Part shown: positions 33,081-42,854 of the stretch, one piece after another
Position numbering within the stretch: the stretch's first letter is position 1
Layout of the letters: the number at the start of each line of letters is the position of its first letter
Assembly: GCF_036417845.1 (NCBI RefSeq)
Contig: NC_089994.1
Coordinates: forward strand, 15,270,001-15,334,000
Length of the DNA: 64,000 nucleotides
Source of the DNA: Apteryx mantelli
Lineage: Eukaryota; Chordata; Aves; Apterygiformes; Apterygidae
Reading direction: 5' to 3'
Translations under genes and position numbers: made by a program
Notes under the pieces: model-generated
Seen by the model: only the letters and a program-made list of their open reading frames with translations
Told to the model about the DNA's origin: nothing
Database searches by the model: none

Positions 33081-33648
33081 AGTAGAGCTGGTGGCACTGG
33101 TCAGTGACACCAATATAGCCAGTGACAGTAGTATAGCTGGTGGCAACGGTGTGGCTGGTGACACCAGTAGAGAGGGTGACACCAGTATGGCCAATGACAT
33201 GAATAGAGCTGATGGCACCAGTATAGCTGCTAACGCCAACCTAGCTGGTGGCACCAGTGTGGCTGGTGACACCAAAATAGATGGTGGTATCAGTGTAACC
33301 AGTGGCACCATTATAGCTGGTGACACCAATATAGATGGTGGCACCAGTACAGATCATGGCACTACCTGGTGACACCAGTATAGGCAGTGACACCAGTATA
33401 GATGGTGGCCCTAGCTGGTGACGCCAATATAGGCGGTGACACCAGTATAGATGGTGGCCCTAGCTGGTGACGCCAATATAGGCGGTGACACCAGTATAGA
33501 TGGTGGCACTAGCTGGTGACGCCAATATAGGCGGTGACACCAGTATAGATGGTGGCACTAGCTGGTGACGCCAATATAGGCGGTGACACCAGTATAAATG
33601 GTGGCACTAGCTGGTGACACCAACATAGCCAATGGCACCAGCACGGCC
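33080..33648. repeat. Minisatellite: 18-bp unit evolving into a 49-bp higher-order repeat
   Basis: The 5' part is a run of diverged 18-bp units of the type GGTGACACCAGTATAGCT. From about 33,350 a truncated 13-bp unit (GGTGGCCCTAGCT or GGTGGCACTAGCT) is inserted after every two 18-bp units. This makes a 49-bp block that repeats several times with very few changes. The 18-bp period leaves frames open on both strands (Gly-Asp-Thr repeats one way, Ile-Leu-Val-Ser-Pro the other). The 49-bp period shifts frame, so no protein is intended. It lies immediately upstream of the CpG-island promoter. Confidence 0.9.
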
Positions 33649-33687
33649 GAGGCCCCGCACCACCCGGGAGGCCCTGCCAGGGCTGGG

Positions 33688-33742
33688 GCCGAGCCGAGCC
33701 GAGCCGAGCCGAGCCGAGCCGAGCCGAGCCGAGCCGAGCCGA
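33688..33742. repeat. (GAGCC)10 pentanucleotide microsatellite
   Basis: Ten uninterrupted GAGCC units occupy 33,691-33,740, with a partial unit on each side. The tract sits at the 5' edge of the CpG island. Its minus-strand translation gives a repeating Leu-Gly-Ser-Ala-Arg peptide, an artefact of the repeat. Confidence 0.92.
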
Positions 33743-33910
33743 GGCGCTGCGCACGGTGGCGCGGGCGCGGCCCCTTTAAGGCGCGCGGGCGGCCCCGCCC
33801 CTCGGCGCGGCGCCCCGCCCCTCCCGGCCCCGCCCCGCCCCGCCCCTCCCCGCCCGGCCGGCCGGGGCGGCTGTGGGGCGGCCTGAGGCACCGCCGCCTC
33901 CCGCCGCTCC

Positions 33911-33976
33911 GCGCCGCGCCGCGCCGCGCCGAGGCAGGGCCGGGCAGGGCAGGGCCGGGCAGGGCAGGGCAGGGCG
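33911..33976. repeat. GC-rich pentanucleotide repeats in the promoter
   Basis: A (GCGCC)n stretch is followed by interspersed CAGGG and CCGGG pentamers. Like the GAGCC tract they are 5-bp period arrays, so three different pentamer repeats cluster within 300 bases of the presumed start site. Confidence 0.75.
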
Positions 33977-34066
33977 CTGCTGGGCCGGGGCTGCGGCGGA
34001 GGGGCGGCCCGGCCCGGCCCCGCGGCGCGGCGGCTTTCCGGGGGCGGCAGCCCCATGGCGCTGGAT

Positions 34067-34073
34067 TTATAAA
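34067..34073 (+). promoter_or_regulatory. TATA-like box in the CpG island
   Basis: GGATTTATAAACACGG is the only A/T-rich word in about 400 bases of GC-rich DNA. As a TATA box it predicts initiation near 34,095-34,105, consistent with an exon that ends at 34,216. CpG-island promoters often start dispersedly without TATA, so use of this box is unproven. Confidence 0.35.
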
Positions 34074-34108
34074 CACGGCGGCGAGGGAGGGGGCGCGCTG
34101 CCCGCCGA

Positions 34109-34123
34109 CCCCCCCCCCCCCCC
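34109..34123. repeat. C15 homopolymer
   Basis: Fifteen consecutive C within the presumed first exon or core promoter. It is a likely site of length polymorphism and assembly error. Confidence 0.9.
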
Positions 34124-34186
34124 GGGACCCCGCACCGGCCCCGCCGCGGCCGCGCAGGGAATAAGGAAAACTTGGAAGCGGCGGCG

Positions 34187-34216
34187 ATGGGGGAAGGCGG
34201 CTGGCGGCGGGACTAG
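34187..34216 (+). other. Nine-codon upstream reading frame ending at the splice donor
   Basis: ATG at 34,187 opens MGEGGWRRD and its TAG stop occupies 34,214-34,216, the last three bases of the candidate first exon. The ATG has G at +4 and G at -3 (GCGATGG), a good Kozak context. If the exon is real this is a minimal, self-contained upstream frame that could dampen translation of the main frame. It depends on the exon call. Confidence 0.25.
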
Positions 34217-34254
34217 GTAAGGAAGGGGGCTGCGCCGGCGGGGCTGGACCCGGG

Positions 34255-34500
34255 CACCGGCCCCGCTGCGCCCCACAGAGCCCGGCGCCCTGCTCCGGGC
34301 CCCCCTGCGCCCCACAGAGCCCGGCACCCTGCTCTGGGCCCCCCCTGCGCCCCACAGAGTCCGGCCCCACTGCGCTCCGTGCCCCCCTGCGCCCCGTAGA
34401 GTCTGGCACCCTGCTCTGTGCCCCCCTGCGCTCCCTGTCCCCCTGCACCCCATAGCCCCCGGCCCCCCTTGCTCCCCACAGAGCCCGGCCCCCTGCGCCC
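34255..34500. repeat. Tandem repeat of about 40 bp with acceptor-like cores
   Basis: The word CCCACAGAG or a variant recurs at 34,272, 34,311, 34,351, 34,393 (CCCGTAGAG), 34,449 (CCCATAG) and 34,475. The first units are 39-40 bp apart and the later spacing is irregular. Each unit carries a C-rich tract ending in ACAG, similar to a 3' splice site. The array begins about 40 bases after the presumed donor. Confidence 0.7.
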
Positions 34501-34580
34501 CCCGCCCGCCCGTGCTCCTTGCCCCCCCCCACAAGCCCCCCCGGCCCGGGGTCCGCCGCCGCCCGCGGTGCCCGCGGCTC

Positions 34581-34599
34581 GGGGGGGGGGCGGGGGGGG
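34581..34599. repeat. G10-C-G8 run
   Basis: Ten G, one C, then eight G. It has strong potential to form a G-quadruplex, within 400 bases of the presumed donor. Confidence 0.8.
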
Positions 34600-34699
34600 C
34601 TCGGCACCCGCCCTGCGCCTTGTCCCCCCGCGTCCCGGAGGTGCCGGCGAGAAATGGCAGCGCCCGGGTCTCCACCTACGTGCCGGCTTGCGGAAAACA

Positions 34700-34710
34700 C
34701 TGTGTATATA

Positions 34711-34767
<57 letters not shown>

Positions 34768-34776
34768 GGGGGGGGG
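34700..34776. repeat. (TG)n(TA)n microsatellite ending in G11
   Basis: About eleven TG dinucleotides (with a short TATA interruption before them) pass into about sixteen TA dinucleotides and end in a run of eleven G at 34,766-34,776. Three different slippage- or structure-prone sequences are fused head to tail. Confidence 0.9.
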
Positions 34777-37700
34777 AAGCGGGGCCGCTGCCCCCAGGGC
34801 GAGGATGCGGCGCAGGACGCCGCTAATCGCGGTTGCAGACGGCCTGGGCTGGGGGTTGCTGCTGCGCCTTGCCAGGCAGGTATGTTTGCAAGGCAGCCGC
34901 TGTTACGTAAAAATGAAAATGCACCGGGAGCTGCTTTGCAGGGAAGAAACTTTTTTTGGTGTGTTTTTCTTGTGTTTTTTTTTTTTTCTTTTCTTCCTGA
35001 AGGGAAAGCACTCCCTATAATTCCTTCCCGAAATGGCTGTGAGCAGCAGTTGGGAGCGTGGGGGGAGCAGTGGGTTTTGAGGGCTTTTAAGGGGGTCCGT
35101 GCCGCTTGGAGACCGGCAGGGACGCCTATGTCTGCAGTGGGGTGTGGGGGTGCACCTCCCTGCAAGGGCCAGCGACGCCGCTCAACATGTTGCATTTTTG
35201 TTTCACTGTTTGGTTCTGCTTTATTTTTCTGCTCGTGCCTGACATGCATATTTGAAATCAGTGGTTTCATGCTTACGTGAGAGCCCAGAGAAATTAATCT
35301 CCATCAAAGACGCCGTTCATCACCAAGTGGGAAATCTAGCCCTAGCAAAGCCTTGCTCTGGTGCCCTAAAAACACGTAATATATGTGTTAGGGAGAGGGC
35401 TGAGGTCCTAGCCACAGCCAGCAACTCCTGTGCAGGGGGAGATAAGAACTACTGAGCTCGCTTATCTGGAGATGTGGCGTTTAGTGGTTGATGTGTAAAT
35501 ATTTATGGTGGGTAAACAGGGCCGGTCTGCTGGTGTCTGCAGGCAACAAGTGCACGTTTCTCTCCCCAGCTGCAATCTCTGGAGTGATTGCTTTTTCTGC
35601 CGATACTTACTAATTTCCTGTTCCCTCTTCTCCCGCTGCCCTTCCTCCTGCTCCCTTGCCCTGACGACCCGCAGAGCGGAGGCTGCAGCGGGTGCAGGCA
35701 GCTGCCTGCGATGTGGGCTCCTGCCAGAGCCACTGAAGCAGCCAAAGCGGCAGGGCTCTGGGCCTCCTGGGGCTTGGGCCGCCCGGGGCGAGGGGCTGCG
35801 TTGACCCAGTGAACCCGTCCTCCTTTGCACCGCTTTGAACTGCGCGGCCGTCCCGGCATGTGCGCGGCGCTGCTGGCAGTCTGGCGAGCCTGCAGGCGCT
35901 GCCGGCGGCGCGGGAGCCTGGGTCTGCGCCCTGAACTCTGTGTTTGGGTCGGCTCAAGAATTTGCCCCAGAGGACAGTGCTGCTGGGGGTGATCTGTGCA
36001 ATGACTTTTTTTTTTCTTTTTTTTTTTTCCCCCCGCCTAACACCACCCTTTTGCTTCACATGCATTTGTGATTCGAACTCTTCCTGTGACCTCTCCCTCA
36101 GTATCCTCCAAATGCCTGAAAACTCCGAGGTTCTGCTGAATCCTGCAGTTTTAATCTGACTCTGATGGATGTGATGTTGTTCCGTGTGTGTTCCTTGGCT
36201 GCGTGGGGTGAGAGTTTTGCATTTAGCGCAGGGTTTGTATCGGCGACGATAAGTCATTTGCATGTTTCAGTTTGCTGTGGGATTTAGAGATAAGGGTTTG
36301 ATAATAAGACTAATTCATAAAGGGAAGGAATGTGAGTAGGGACCACTGGATTAGTATTTTCATCTCTCCTGAAATTGGTGGCAAAACTCCTGAATGGCTC
36401 TGTTGAAGTTGTGCTTAATTCTCTGAATTTTATTGCTGACTCGTTTGGTGGCTTTGGGACTTGGCTCAGCCTCCTGTGTGCCTGTGTCTGCTCAGCTCCA
36501 CAGTGCATTGAAGTTAGCAGAGGGTTTTGAGGCTGGAGAGTCCCAAGGTGCCCCGGGAGGGAAGTTCTGCGTGTGACAATATTTTATAACTTTGAATTGA
36601 GTAAGTTTCAGTATGAGAGAGACTCTTGCAAAACACATTTAGTTTATTGACAGCAAATGCATTCAAACCCTACTTTTCTGTTGCCAAAAGGGAAAAAGTG
36701 GAAGTTCGTTTTTGGTGTGAGAGAGGAGATGGGGCAGGCACATGTCTGGGGCAAGCAAACACTGGTGCTTTGTTCTTCTGGCTTTATGTGGGTGGTGGTT
36801 TCTGTTATTTTGCAGTTTGTTTCTGCCAAATTGCAAAGCATACCTGGTTCTGAAACCCCTCCAGAGCTCAGGGCCTGCTTATCTGTGGAGCTCCTTAGGA
36901 GGCCCATGCAGGAACGCCTTGCGCACCCGGCCGCTTCGGCGCTCGAGGAGCGGGAGAAAGCTTCTCGCTTCACACCTTTGCGTGCCAGGGAGGTGACTGG
37001 CGTTTTTTCATGACGGGATCTGGACTGAAACCATAAACTTGTTTCACACAAGCCACCAAACAGCTGCTACTTGGCAATACCTTTCATTTGCTAATGGCTG
37101 TGGTTGGATTTGAACCAAGTTGCCTAGAGTGGAGGTTGTACCAGTCCCTGGAGCCATCCAGTGCTAAATCCAAAGAGGTTTTGGTTCAGGCCGTTTTCGT
37201 GGCTTGTAATTTGACAATCCAATCTGGTGAAGGCAGTTTTCTTATGGTTGGTGAGGAAGGCATGCTTGCAGGTGTGCTGACAGCTACGTGCTAGCGGAGC
37301 TGCTCTTCTCATCTGCAGAGCAACTCTCTGGGCTGCACTGACTGGACCTGGGTCACAGAAGATGTCTTCATGTGTTGTGACATGCTTGTAAAATATATGT
37401 CCCCTTGATGCCTTCTGATGTTCCTCCTGCTGCTGGTTGTGGCTGTTAGTGACCAGGGAACCTCCCTCTACTGAAATACAGTTCTGTTTGCAGTTAGCTT
37501 GTTGTGAGAAACCTGTGTAAAATTAACCCTAATTTGCATGTCTGAGATATTTTGTCATCTTCACAGCTCTTTGGGAAAGAAGAAAATTGTGGTCTTCCCG
37601 GTTCTTAGATGGGTTAAGGGTAGGAGAAAAGAAGGATTGAACTGGAAAATTTTCAGAAGTAGGTTTTGAGCAGCTGATTTGAGCAATGGTGAAGGAATCT

Positions 37701-40700
37701 GGGTTTGAGAGGGCCTGTGCTTGGGTGTGATACTCCCCCTACCTCAACTGATGTCTCGTTCTGACCAAATCACTACACGCATCTGAAACTTAAGGCCGGG
37801 GAGGTCACATGAAGTTCAATGTGTCAGAGTGAGTCTGCTTTCCCCATGAGTGCTCAGTGCGCTTGGTGCAAGGGCTTGTTGCTCTGAACAGTAAAATACC
37901 GGTTCCCTGCTGGGTTCGTACCTGTGAGCAATGATCCCTGCAAACGCAGACCGTGGGCTGTGTGCAGGAGTACGTGAGGATGGAAATCCAGGGCAACGTG
38001 TGCTTTAAAGGACTGTTATCTTTGCATAGCTGCGTTTGTGTGGACCGTAACTCGCTTTAGCCTCAACTGAGAGATTTCAGTGGAGAGCAGGGTCAGCTCT
38101 AATGGAACTAGAAATGACGTATAGCAGCACCCAGTCACCTCGGTGATTAGCGTCCGAGGCTTTTGCAGCCGCTTAAGGATTTGGGTGTCAGGAGGTCGTG
38201 GATTCTCATCTAGGATGTTGCGACATAAGCTCTTGCATGGCTTTGAAGGGCTTGTGCTGTATATCCAAATATCAAAGTGGTGGAGAATTACCATTTGTGG
38301 ATGGGCTTGTGTTGGCACACATGTGTCAAGGTCTCTGATTTACCCTGTAATGTCTGGAGGTTGGATTTTTGCCTGATAGTAGGAAATGAAAATGCATAGC
38401 AGTTAATGAACATGACTACAGCCAAAATGCCTCCTAAAAAAAGAATATTGAAGAGGGGAGCTAGAGCTCCAGGAAGAAGGGCATAAAGATGCCAAGTGTT
38501 TGCTGTAAGAGCCTGGTCCGAGTGAGGAAGGGATCCGGTAGGAGGGGGAGGAGGGCAGGACAGAGCAGGAGGAAATGAGTGATTTGGCAGTGGTGGGAAG
38601 TGAACCCTGACCCGCACACAAGGCAGCGGTGGGCCTGCACTGGGAACTGAGAAATCTGGGTTGCATCTCCAGCCCTGCTGTCTCCCCACTTGTCACTTCC
38701 CTTCTCAGGGCCTCTGGCTCTCCCTTCCTACCGTACAACTTGCCTGTGTGAGCTTAAAAACTCTTTGGGGTGTGGGCTCTCTCATATTAAAGACAGTGAG
38801 AGTGCCTGGAAGGGGGTATTTCTGGTGGGCAACCAGTGCTGCCACCTCTGCCATCTGAAAGCTGGGGAGCTCGGAGGGAGACGTGCCGCGGTTGTGGACG
38901 GCAGACGGGACGAGGTGCTGACCGCCGCAGTCCTGCTCCTAACGGTGCAGGCTTGGCTGGAATCGGCTGGCGTTTGGCCACCGGTTTGAGTCTACCCGGG
39001 GTCGGTTCTTCCAGCTGTGCTGCAGTGGGAGCAAGCCCGGAGGCCTGGAGATGCCCGGAAAGGAGCCCTGCCCGCGGGGGGGGGGGATGACTGATGCTGG
39101 CACTGGAGGAAGAGCAGTAACGATGAAGCTGGCGGGGCAGGCTCTGGCCGTGATTGCTACTCGAGCGCTAGGACTGGAGGAGAGCTGGCGCGCGAGCGGA
39201 CAGGGAGGGGGGAAACGTCGCAAAGTAATCACGGCGGTTATGTGCCTGCTGGGTGGCACGGAGAGTGCTGATAATGGTTAGTGCTCTCGAGCGCTTTATG
39301 GCTCCGGAGCACCGAACAAACATTAACGAATGTAAAGGATAGCAGCTTTGTCTAGTTACAGAGAAGGGAAGTTAACTCCAAATTAACTTTATGATCCGTG
39401 AAACTGAAGGTTATTTAAAAAAATAATAACATAAATGGAAATGCCGAAGTTTTCCAGAGTCGCTGAGTAAACTGCTTGTTGTTTAATGCCTTCCATTTTT
39501 TCACTCCCGGTCTGTTTTTTGGCTTGGGAACAAATTACAAGCAATATCAGCTTACGCTTGGATTTGAACCCACATTACTCTTAGTCAGCTGAAATGTTTC
39601 CCCTTATCGCCGCTCCCATAATGTTTATTTTAGAAGGGATAGCATCACTGCTTTTCTGCTAGCTGTAGGGAAGCAGCCAGTCTTTGAAACAGCCCAACAC
39701 CTTGGAAAGAAGTGATCTCAAAGCTGCTTCCATTTTTAAATAAGATACAGCTTCATTTTCCGCAGAGAGTTTTATGCAAGGCTGTATCCCAGAACGGTTC
39801 GCAGCATTAAAAACCTAGGAGGCAGCAGATGCATGAATTGCTGACAGATTTAAAATTGTATGACAAACATAAAGCATTCAGTCATGAGCCAAGGCTGGGG
39901 GGAGGCAGAGACAGAAGGGTAGAGGTTATTTTAGGCAGGAGAAACTGCGGAAGAAGGCAAACTCCAGGAGGGCTGAGGAAGGCACGGTAGGGGCTGAGAA
40001 GCGAGGGGGAAAAAGCAAGGTGTACGTGGCCTCTGGCAGGTCACTGGCGAGGGGCACTTAGGTTGCCAGCAGTGAACCGCTGTTTTGCGGTGGGAGTGTG
40101 GCACGCTTGGTGTTTGCACGGCTGGAGGGGGTGTTAGCAGGGGGAACGATTCTGGCGATAACGCGAGCTGAGGTGTGGGATAAGGGCTTTTCCTTGAAGG
40201 GAAAACAGGCAGGTCTAGAGTTGTCTGGAGCAGCGGGAGCGAGACTGAGCCCTGGAGGTGACAGCGGGGCTGTGGGGAGGGCTGTTGCGGGTCAGACAGC
40301 TCTCCAGAGGTATGGGACAGCAGGCGAGTGCGGTTGTGGGGCAGAGCTGGAAGCTGGCTCAGGCTAGGCAAGGCGGGATGGCTCAGGGAAGCGGAGCCGT
40401 TGACTGATGCCCGAAGGGCTCCTTATGTGTGGCCGCAGCAGAAGTAACCTTGGCTACAGTTACGGAGCGTGGTCATGACCCTCGCCTGCTGGATGGGTGG
40501 CCGTGCCGGATGGACTGCAGCTGGCTGAGCCCCAGCAGTCCGGCTGCGGAGCTGGATGCTCATCCTCGCTTTTCTGCGGGACGAGGGGACAGGGCAGCGG
40601 TGCCCATGTCCCCGGGCGGTGCAGCTTGGCTGGCGAATTCGGCAGGGACCGGCTCGGTCTGCAAGGGGAAGGGAAGGGCCTGGCTTCGAGGGGAGGGACG

Positions 40701-42000
40701 TGGCGAGGCGCGTGTTCCCGTCACAGGGCAGGGAGCCTGCTGCGTCCGGAGCCGGCGGTGGGAGGAGGAGGAAAGGGGCCGAATGCAGCTGCAGCTGTGG
40801 CAGTGAGGTTGCCCTGGGAGGAGACGTTGTGGGGCCAGAACGCTTTCTCCCTACGGGAAGCGCCGCGAGGGCGAGCGCCGGTGCGTGGGGAGGCAGGGGC
40901 GTTACGGGTATTGTCTCCGATAGCTGCAGGCCCATCTGCAGCGCTCCGAGAGCATGTGTCGAGGGAGGGAGAGCCGGCAGGATTTCCTCTCTGTGGTGCT
41001 GGCTCTCGAGTTAATAGCTAACCAAGCAGCCTAGGTTTATCCTTTCATTGTGGAAGAGAATTATTTACATAATACCACTCAGCGTGATCTTTATTTAGCA
41101 TTGTTTCTCTGGCGTAGCCCTGGACAGAGTGGTGGTGCCCAGAAATGCAGTTTCGGTCCAAATCTGTGCGAGTTTAACCCTTGCCGTCTGAGTGACTGGT
41201 CTGTGTGTGCTTCCCCCTGCCTGTGCAGTGAACTGGCTGTAAACTGATGAAACACCTCAGAGGCATGTCTGTCTGCCGTGTAATTTTGGGGACCTTTACA
41301 TCTCCTAAACCCTGTTTTCTGCAAGCTCTGGGCTGGTGCGCTGTGTTGTAATCAGAGTGCTTTTCACTAGCATCCGAAGCAGCACGGCTAAGTTTGTCCT
41401 GTGCATGTTTGGGCAAAAGAGTGGTTTGTGTTGTGATCTTCGACTTTGCCTTCCTTAATGCAAAGACATAGCAATATTGAAGAAATGTGTCAGCCTGTGG
41501 GTGGAGGATGACAAGGTTTGGGAAGGTTCCTGGTGCAGGTCATCCCGTCGTCCCCGAGAATGCTCCTTCTCCCAGACCGGCAGGTTTCATCCTTTGTGGG
41601 GACTGTGTCGGTGTTAGGAGAGCATAATTGGAAACTAGGGGGGCTTAGGTGGCCTCGTAAGGAGCTGGGGTCCGATTCTCGCAGCATGCTAAGGCGAAGG
41701 ACTAAACCCTTGGATTTCAGTGGGTTGCTGCGAGAGAGCAAATAGGCGTGTAGGACGGCACTCGAAGCCAAGCTTTCCAAAAATTTGCATACCTCTCTAG
41801 CTGTGCAGCACTGGCTGGAGAGTCTTTCCTCTGCGCTGCTGGATGTGTAGGCTTCTAACAAGCTGTGGTAAACAGTGGAAAGTTGGCTTTCTTCTGAACA
41901 TATTTTAAAACTCTATAAAATGACTCTGACAGCTACATTTTTATATGACCAGGTCTCAGCTGTGTAGTACTTGCTCTCGTCTTAAATAGCTTCATCTTTG
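34777..42000. other. Intron-like noncoding sequence
   Basis: CpG frequency is clearly lower than to the left and T-rich tracts are common (34,945-34,992; 36,005-36,032). Open frames are short and unrecognisable. A GC-richer patch lies at 38,850-39,270 and another at 40,400-40,990. Several AT-rich patches, for example 39,300-39,860, resemble weak regulatory elements. No exon is supported. If the promoter call is right, this is intron 1. Confidence 0.4.
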
Positions 42001-42031
42001 GGCTCTGTAAACTTCCAGCCACCCCTCCCAG

Positions 42032-42112
42032 GACTGCAGCAACACGGGTTAGCACAGGGGTTATCGATGGCAGCATCTGGCTCAGGCAGCAGCAGCACTT
42101 CACAGCACTGGG
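42032..42112 (+). other. Candidate internal exon (81 bp)
   Basis: A pyrimidine-rich CCACCCCTCCCAG acceptor precedes it and GTAAGTG follows at 42,113. The length is a multiple of three. Two of three frames are open; one reads Ser/Gly/Gln-rich. No known protein is recognised, and AG/GT-bounded windows like this also occur by chance. Confidence 0.15.
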
Positions 42113-42794
42113 GTAAGTGTTTACTGCCGAGCTTGTGTGATCTCTTTGGCCTGATGTTGCAAGGAGCTGGTTTTGCTGAGGCTGAGAGTCCACGATGATT
42201 TATGCTGGGTTATCCAGTGGTATGAACACGGTCCAGGCTGGCTGTTGGTGTGTGACTGCCTCTCTCGTCAAACTTTGCCGGAGAGTGCAAAGCAGAGCCT
42301 GCCTCAGTTTTACGCCGGTGATACGGACATTACCTGATCAAGCCTAAAACTTGCTGGAACAAAGATAACGTGTTAACACACTCCTTGAACCAATTACAAC
42401 TAACTGGCAGAGTGAGTTTATATTGGAGCAGTAGTGTGAGACGGCAGCATTGCCGATCTACTACTACTAGAAGCCCTGAAGCTTCATCTACTGACTCATC
42501 AAGCCCTTGCTGTTGCTGTCGCACATTTTATGGTATCATCTGGTATGTGAATCTTGGGTGCTGTTTGGTATCAGGTCTGTGCTCCTGGGAAGTTTCTTTA
42601 GTCGTTTGCTTGGGAGTAGTTTTCCTACCTCAGGACCTCAGATAACTGTGTCCCCTGTTCTCTAGCACAAGAATTTCTTCTGTTTGGTTAAGGGAATGAC
42701 TTTTTTCATTGGAAAGATTTCTTCAGTCGAGTGCAGCCTGTGTGGTGTGTGTTTGTGTGTGTGTGTGGTTTTTTTTTTCTTCTTTTTTTTGCAG
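42113..42794. other. Intron-like noncoding sequence
   Basis: AT-rich, ending in a (GT)n run near 42,750 and a strong T-rich polypyrimidine tract immediately before the next candidate exon. Confidence 0.35.
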
Positions 42795-42854
42795 GTACCA
42801 CGTCACATAATTCCATTCATAAACTTTTCAAGCTCCATCTTGAAAACAGTTATG
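42795..42854 (+). other. Candidate internal exon (60 bp)
   Basis: A very strong acceptor (TTTTTTTTGCAG, preceded by more than 20 pyrimidines) precedes it and GTATGT follows at 42,855. The length is exactly 60, and two frames are open. The phase is compatible with the candidate exon at 42,032-42,112. There is no recognisable protein. The T tract could equally be a simple repeat that mimics a splice site. Confidence 0.18.

Larger units (their letters stand above)
34098..34216 (+). other. Candidate first exon (5' end approximate), mainly 5' untranslated
   Basis: The 3' boundary is set by GACTAG followed by GTAAGG at 34,217, a good match to the vertebrate donor consensus. The 5' end is estimated from the TATA-like box and is uncertain. 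The exon contains a C15 run at 34,109-34,123, then GGGAATAAGGAAAACTTGG, GC-rich CGG repeats and one late ATG. There is no long coding frame that continues to the donor from an ATG in good context. It is therefore most likely a noncoding first exon of a gene whose coding exons are further right or beyond the window. I cannot assign the gene. Confidence 0.35.
33650..34660. promoter_or_regulatory. CpG-island promoter
   Basis: This is the most extreme GC- and CpG-rich segment of the window. Between 33,790 and 33,860 there are at least five CCCCGCCC or CGCCCCTCC boxes (Sp1/KLF sites), preceded by CCCCTTTAAGG. Pentameric GCGCC and CAGGG/CCGGG repeats follow to 33,976. A TATA-like TTTATAAA lies at 34,067-34,073 and a consensus splice donor at 34,217, so transcription is inferred to run to the right. 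The arrangement is typical of a vertebrate housekeeping or developmental gene promoter. The gene itself is not identified. Confidence 0.65.

Noticed and set aside
33028..33372. Gly-Asp-Thr repeat protein on the plus strand and Leu-Val-Ser-Pro repeat on the minus strand
   Set aside because: Both are translations of an 18-bp minisatellite whose period is a multiple of three. Openness on both strands is a property of the repeat.
33558..35270. 570-codon minus-strand open frame
   Set aside because: It is assembled from the minisatellite, the GAGCC and other pentamer repeats, the C15 and G runs, the tandem 40-bp repeats and the TG/TA tract. The peptide is a patchwork of repeat-derived segments with no domain.
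39545..39600. Possible antisense tRNA (GGATTTGAACCCAC resembles a T-loop complement)
   Set aside because: No matching acceptor stem, D arm or anticodon arm could be folded around it. A similar word at 37,107 also fails.
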